From Pipra filicauda (lineage: Eukaryota > Chordata > Aves > Passeriformes > Pipridae), in the NCBI RefSeq assembly GCF_003945595.2, contig NW_024104523.1:248001-312000 (forward strand): a DNA stretch of 64,000 nucleotides. The letters run 5' to 3'. Under the pieces are notes generated by a model that did not search any database, was not told where the DNA came from, and saw nothing but the letters and a program-made list of their open reading frames with translations. Shown in pieces: positions 58,263-64,000 of this stretch. A program made the translations under genes and the position numbers. Numbering within the stretch: the first letter of the stretch is position 1; each line of letters opens with the position of its first letter.

Positions 58263-61200
58263 TTACCAGGTTGTATCATCTTCCCAGTTCAACTCCTCTT
58301 CTTCACCCCAGCCTGTAGCTTCAGCCTAGAATCACATAAAGTTATCAAACATTAAGGCATGTGGGCTGTACTTGTGTGCTTAGCACAGCCCCAGGAGCCA
58401 GGCGGGAGCCCGTGTGCCTTGGGACGGCAGATCATTCATCCACAATGCCAAAATGCCAAAAATAAAGTGCCAGTAGTTGCAGTTTTTGGTCTTAAAGAAC
58501 TTTAAGCTACAACAGGAAACTCCTTAAAGACAAAAACAAACTTAAGGAGGAGAGTCTTCCCTAAAATTAATGCAAGAACTGTTTGTACCAAAACCACTTT
58601 CCATTAAAAAAGAATGTTATAAATTAGATTATTTCTTTTCCCCCAGGAACCAGCCATTTTCCTGCTGTATTCTAACACTGACACAGCACTGACTGCACTA
58701 GTGAGTGACTTTCCTCCCTGCCCCACAAAATGTGGTTGAGATCATGACAGTGCTTCTGTCACAGGACACTGTGCCATTTTCAAATGTTGTAAACAACTTC
58801 AGTTTACATCCCAGGCCGCTCTCCTCCTGCTCCCTGCTACCCTTGGGTACCTCTCTTGAGGCTGAATGAGCAAAACAACTTAAGTCAACACCTATTCCCT
58901 AACAAAGGGTACACAGTCAGGTGGGAGTGTTGCCTCCCCTGCTAGGAAACAGCAGCAGTCTCTGGAGTATCCAGAAAGTGGCTACAGGGATTTACCTGAT
59001 TTCTTAAAAAAAAAATAAAAATTATAACCCCCTTGATTCTCTGAAATAGAGAAATGTTTCAGCTATTCTTCCATGAAAATACAGCACCCAGAAAACTTTA
59101 CTCCGTAATCCAGAGGTTCTGCTTTTCTGGTTTTTAATTGACAATGCTTTTAGGTTTTCCCAGAAGAACCAAGAGCAACAGTAAGTCCTGAGCACCCTCT
59201 GTGCTTGAAAGGCCCTTCTGCTGGTGCTGGGACCATGCCTATTCAGCAGCCAGGATCCAGCCTTGTTAAGACTCTCCCGAAGTGTAGGATTCCTGCATCC
59301 AGGATACAGCAACACAGAGTAAAAGCTGGAGTTAAAACTCCTTAGTCAGTACTTCTGGTAGTGTACAAGTTGAGTCCATTCCCTCACTCTTACTTAACAC
59401 AGCCCTCTTGGTGCTGTATGAATGGCCCACTGAATTCCCTGGTGCCTGCTAAGGCAGAGCTCAGCATCCTGTAGTCACAGGGAAGGACTCATCTGTAGGG
59501 CCTGTGCCCCTGATCCCTGCTCAAGTGTCCACCACCCCACTAAGGGGCTGGCTGGTGCTACAGCTCTGTGTGTGCTGTGTGGGCTTTGGGATCCTCTCAA
59601 GGGTGCAGTCACTGACACCCCCTGCCTGGAGCCTCTTACCTCAATCCCATCAGCTGCTGCAAATTTGGATGAAAAGAGCACGTTCTGGGAGGCACCCGAG
59701 GGAGTGGGATCAACTGCTTCTGTTCTGGCCTCAGGTAAAATCAGGAGAGCAGAAGAAGGTTTAATGTCTGGGATCATGTCAGCAAACCAGTCCAGCTCAG
59801 GGTCTTGCACGGGTTTCCTCTTCACTTTGATCGTGAACTCTTCTCCCAGGCCGTTCTCTGATGAAGGCTTCAACCTTTCCTGAGAGGTTGGTTTTGGCAG
59901 CACAGTTTGTTCCAGTTGGTCCTGGTGGTCCCACTTGTCATTGCTCCAGCTGTTCCCAGGGCAGGACTTTGTGGGGGGACTCAGTCTGAGGCTTTTGAAT
60001 TCCTTGCTCAGTTGATGGGTACCTGGCAGAGGCCTCGGCCTTCCAACTGCATCAGCTTGTGTCACAGTGAGGCAGTTCCCTGAGGGCAATTTAGGACTGG
60101 GGCTCCTGGGCTCAAAGTCATCCCAGGGTTTCTCATCTACATCATGATCAGCAAAATAAGGTCCCACACTGCCCTGTAGCTCTCGGGGCTGAATTTGAAT
60201 GTTCACAGTTTTCTCAGTGTCTGTCTCCTCTGGCTCGCTCCAGTCTGGCCACTCCTCTGCTGGCTTTTCAGAGGTAGTCAAAGAGCTCCTGCTATTCAGT
60301 GTAGTCATGCTTCCAGGAATTCCATTCAGGGAGGGCTGAGTGCCTTGCTCACCTGTGGAAGACAAAGATGTTACATACTCATTTCGAGAGAGCAAGTGCA
60401 GAAACAGAGTTGTCCCTAAAGCTCCTTGAGATCACGGGCAGCACCTGGCATGGGAACCAGCCAGTAAGTGGTTGGAAAGAAAGCTCTCAGATGAGAAAGC
60501 CCTGACATCTTCCTGCTTGTAAAGGAGGGAATTCACCTCCAAGCCCTGGGGCAATACACTGCCAGCTGATGAGCAACAGGTGACTGAGAAAAGGCCATGG
60601 AAGGAAATAGAGCTGGCTTTGACTGTCAGAATGAGCTGACCTGTAAATCCAGGGTATCTGCTGTGATATCTGCTGTGAGGGGGGTGAAAGCACATCACAG
60701 AACCTGCCCTAAAGGAAACAAACTCAAGGCCACACAGCCAGTCTGTGTATCTCTGCTTCCCAGACAGCTATTCCCTAGGATGTCAAGGGTCACACTCTCC
60801 TTCCATCACTGTTGCCTTCTGCGGTTCACTGAATCTTTCAGATCAGTACATGGAGAAAACTAACATTTTTCAAGCAACACTTAATTTGTGGAACACTTGA
60901 TTTCCAAGAAGGAAGGACTAGGTTTTACCTGTCTTTAAAGCCAGGGGATTGTCTTGTCGCCCAGAAAGCTTCTTGACAGGTACATTTCCAGAGATGGGGA
61001 ACAAGCTGGAATTGCTCTTCAAGGGCCGGGAGGTTTGATTTCTCTGATTGCTCACAACGTGACTGGGGGAATCTGCCAGGAGAAAAGGAAGGACACAAGT
61101 CCACAAGGTGTGTTGTCAGTCTTAGATGAAACTGCCCCCAGCATTGGAATGTTCTTATTTACACTGAAGCCTGGCACAGCAATCAGACAGCTGCACCTCC

Positions 61201-63562
61201 TGATCCATGGATAACACAATACTCCTCTGTTCCTGCTGCCTACAACTCCTGCCAGTACAAAGTTATGGCAACTGTACATGGTCAGTCTTTGCTGAGATGT
61301 TCTTTCAAAAAATACACAATGAACAAAGTGATTATGATCAGAGCAGATGCTTTAAAAATGCTGTCTGCCAGCTGGCTGGACCCAAAATCCCAACTGCTGC
61401 ACTCCATGGCATCACAAATCCCCCGGTACCTGCCTCTTACAAAAGCACTGCACTCAGTCACGACAACTCCAAGCATAAACAAACTCATGACTCTACACAA
61501 ACCCTCCCCTCCATGCCTGGGCACAGGCACAGCAGCTCCCAGGAATGAGAATCTCTACCCTGAAGGCTGCCCTCCTGTCACACCTGAGGTGAGGGAGGGG
61601 TGGGCAGTCAAGGCCACGCTCTGGAGCTGCCCAGGCACATGTTTGAAGGACAGCTTGGCAAGCATCCAGCTGCAGTTCAGTCTGGGGAGCTGCAGGCTCT
61701 GGTCAGCAGGGGTGCTGAGTCACCTGGGCTGTGTGGGGCCCTGTTGCCACCACCTCAGAGTGGCACAGCTCAGGCCAGCGCTGCACCTACTCCCCCAGGG
61801 CTCACCTGTGTTCCCAGCTGTGCCTGCCTAGGCTGGGCATTACCAGTGCCACCAGAGACGCGAGGCCATGGCACTAGAAAGGACTGCAAGGAACAAACAG
61901 AACCCCCCCTCCCCACAGTGCCCTTGATAAAGGGCACATCCTTTGAGGGGCTTAAGCACACAGCTCGTTAAGCCTCATCTGTTCAGCTTCTAGTGCTGCT
62001 TTTTGCAGGTTATCACTCACTGTTGAGGACAAAGGGGGGTTTTTTGTTGTTTATCAATAGTTAAATCTAATTTTAAATATATTCTGAAAAATAAACCTGG
62101 TTTCCACATGCAATCCAAAGGGGTTTATTTACTACAGTCTACTAAAATGATGTGAAGAAACTAATGCAATGAGCCATCCACAGATTTTAATAAAGGGTGG
62201 TAGCTGTCAGTACACACACAAACAGGAAGCAAACATTTATGCTTAAATTGATCTGTCATGCATTTCATTTGGTCTCTGTATGTCTAAAGTAGCACAAGTG
62301 CTGATTCTTCCCTCCAGTTACAAACATCCTTATGTTTCAATATCCAGAAAAGCTTTCCCTTAGTACACTTGGTTCCAAGTTATCTAGCAGGTGCAGGGGC
62401 TACTGTCTTCACTTGGATTAGCTGAAAAGCCTCCAGAGAGCTGATAAAATAGGGAAGTTCGTATTCCTTTTCCAATCTATGAATAGAAATTGGGGGAAGA
62501 AGGTGAGATTTACTATTTTTAAAAACAGGAAGGACAAAGGGAATATTAAAACAACTGTCTGTATAAGTCCTTTAGAAGGGCTCTACAGTTTTTCCACCAA
62601 AGACAAACACACACTCAAACACTGTATCTCCTTTACTTACAGGGATTCTTAAGAGGAGATTTAAATTTTCCCCCATATATTTCCTACATTTAAAATACTT
62701 TTATGTAACCCTTCTTCTGATATCAATTCTGTATCTACAAATAGCACCTAACTTAAAACTGAATTTTGGCTGCAAATTAGCTTTCTCTGCAATTAACCTG
62801 TCACCAGCAATGGATTCATCATCCAAGAAATTCTGCCTACGCTGCTTGGACAGAACGGGCAAGAATCCCAAGGACACTCTGACCGTGTCTTTTACCTTCT
62901 GGGGAGAGATCAGCAGTTTTCATGAAACTTGGTGCAGAGCTTTTGAAAATCTTGGTTCTTTCTCCACCTACAACCACTTCAGGCCCGAGCAGGGACACGA
63001 GCACTGCCAGGCTGTGCAGCGTTATCGCCACGATGGAGTCGCTGGTGTCTCGAAGGCCCAGCAACACCTGCAGTAACAACACAGTGACGTTACCAACAAC
63101 AGGAATTCTGCTTTTTCACCGCCTTCCCCTTTAAATGTTACACATTCAAGGTAGCACACTTAATTTCTGACCCCCCCCCCAGCTCTCAGGAGATGGATGT
63201 AGCATAAAATCAGCCTTCAACTTCATGCTACAAGCTAAAGAGGGTGGTTGATCCCAGTGCCTGGATGGGGCTGGACCAGATGATTTTTAAGGTCCCTTCC
63301 AACCCAAACCATTCTGTGATTCTACGAAACCCCATACTCTAGGATATACCACCTATCGTTTTGCTGTTCCTAACCTGTGGCAATATGATGTTTTTCAACT
63401 CCTCCCGGGAGAACAGCTCAGCGTAGGCATGGATGTGGGACAGCAGCACCATCCGGACGTGCTCCTCGTGAACCTCAAACAGCTTCAGCAGCACAGGGAT
63501 GACGTGTGCCTGGAACAAGGCTGGTGACAGGAGGCAGCTGGTCTGGCTCTCTCCAGTTTGCT
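58263..63562 (-). CDS. SCYL3: SCYL3 (PACE-1), SCY1-like pseudokinase 3, C-terminal part
   Basis: Catalytically inactive kinase-like scaffold that binds the C-terminus of ezrin and is found at the Golgi and lamellipodia. Five coding exons are visible: 63562-63375, 63067-62896, 61072-60929, 60352-59640 and 58325-58263, joining in frame (phases 0, 1, 1, 0) to a TAA stop at 58265-58263. The first two carry the HEAT-like region ([66 protein letters not shown]), nearly identical to human. The next two hold the variable region with [44 protein letters not shown] and FSSKFAAA. The last ends in the acidic [15 protein letters not shown]. The kinase-like N-terminal half lies beyond the right edge. The 63562 boundary is the acceptor TTCCCTAG; open frame continues upstream, but human homology starts near it. 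Confidence 0.92.
63243..63326 (+). mobile_element. CR1 LINE 3' tail in a SCYL3 intron
   Basis: 'CCAGTGCCTGGATGGGGCTG', 'GATTTTTAAGGTCCCTTCCA' and 'ACCCAAACCATTCTGTGATT' are CR1 3'-end wording. It lies antisense to SCYL3, between the exons at 63375 and 63067. Confidence 0.88.
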
Positions 63563-64000
63563 CTAGGGAAGAAAGGTGGAGATGGGAAAAGGCTGCTTCA
63601 ACAAGGAGAGACAGCTCATCCAAAAGCTCCTGACTGAGAAACCATCACAGGTGAGGGTGACAGTGTCGCTCCACTGCCAGGTCTGAGGCTGTGTCAGCTG
63701 CCAACACAGCTTACTTGTGTCAGAGATGGGAGGGGGGGGAGGAAACAGTGCCACTGTCCATTGCTCCATGGCCCTGGCTCTGAACACAGAAGGTCAAACG
63801 GTCTTGAGAGAAGCTTTGCTTGGTTGAAACACCGGTAGCTATTTAAGACTTTAAATAACTTTTAAGCAACTTTAAGAGAGGGCAGGCAAAGAGCAGGAAC
63901 AGAGACAGCTGGGGACAAGACACAGTGAACACCTCTCACAGGGGAAAGGAGAGGAGACTGAGTGCCCTTAGAGGTGAACGAGTGCAGGGACAGAAGGAAA

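Noticed and set aside
63563..63623. Upstream extension of the SCYL3 exon in the same open frame
   Set aside because: A pyrimidine-rich tract ending CCCTAG marks an acceptor at 63563, and similarity to human SCYL3 starts only after it.

Overview
The window looks like a bird genome, possibly a passerine; the species cannot be read from sequence alone. Evidence: several chicken-repeat-1 (CR1) retrotransposon tails with the typical 'ATTCTRTGATT' ending, short vertebrate-type introns, CpG-island promoters, and a gene block that matches the human chromosome 1q24 neighbourhood (SELE, METTL18, C1orf112/FIRRM, SCYL3). All genes except METTL18 are split, so I built the models by hand from splice sites and reading-frame continuity. 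Gene names rest on family knowledge, not on a database search.

Layout: 1-10.46 kb holds no recognisable gene (3' flank of the selectin gene, one CR1 tail). 10.47-18.3 kb (minus) is a complete E-selectin gene: promoter with TATA-like box and NF-kB site, signal peptide, C-type lectin, EGF, six complement-control (CCP) repeats, transmembrane segment and short tail, 607 residues predicted. 18.4-30.6 kb is gene-poor, ending in an AT-rich minisatellite and a CR1 tail. 31.0-34.05 kb (plus) is a three-exon PHPT1 (phosphohistidine phosphatase) gene with a CpG promoter. 34.1-38.18 kb has no gene but contains a striking palindrome cluster at 37.82-37.89 kb. 38.18-39.22 kb (minus) is METTL18, an intronless-CDS histidine methyltransferase. 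A CpG island at 39.84-40.26 kb probably serves METTL18 and, divergently, FIRRM (40.07-57.12 kb, plus, 24 coding exons, 893 residues predicted). The 3' half of SCYL3 (58.26-63.56 kb, minus) runs convergently into FIRRM; its kinase-like N-terminal half lies beyond the right edge.

The genes do not form a pathway: SELE is an inducible endothelial adhesion receptor, PHPT1 and METTL18 act on histidine in proteins (phosphate removal, and N-methylation of ribosomal protein L3), FIRRM works with FIGNL1 in RAD51 removal and mitosis, and SCYL3 is a pseudokinase scaffold. The most notable sequence observations are an AT-AC U12-type first intron in FIRRM plus two GC-AG introns in the same gene, a recent tandem duplication of a two-CCP cassette in SELE, a glycine at the calcium-site position 83 of the selectin lectin domain, the palindrome cluster downstream of METTL18, and a PHPT1 gene sitting inside a 1q24-type block although human PHPT1 is on chromosome 9.
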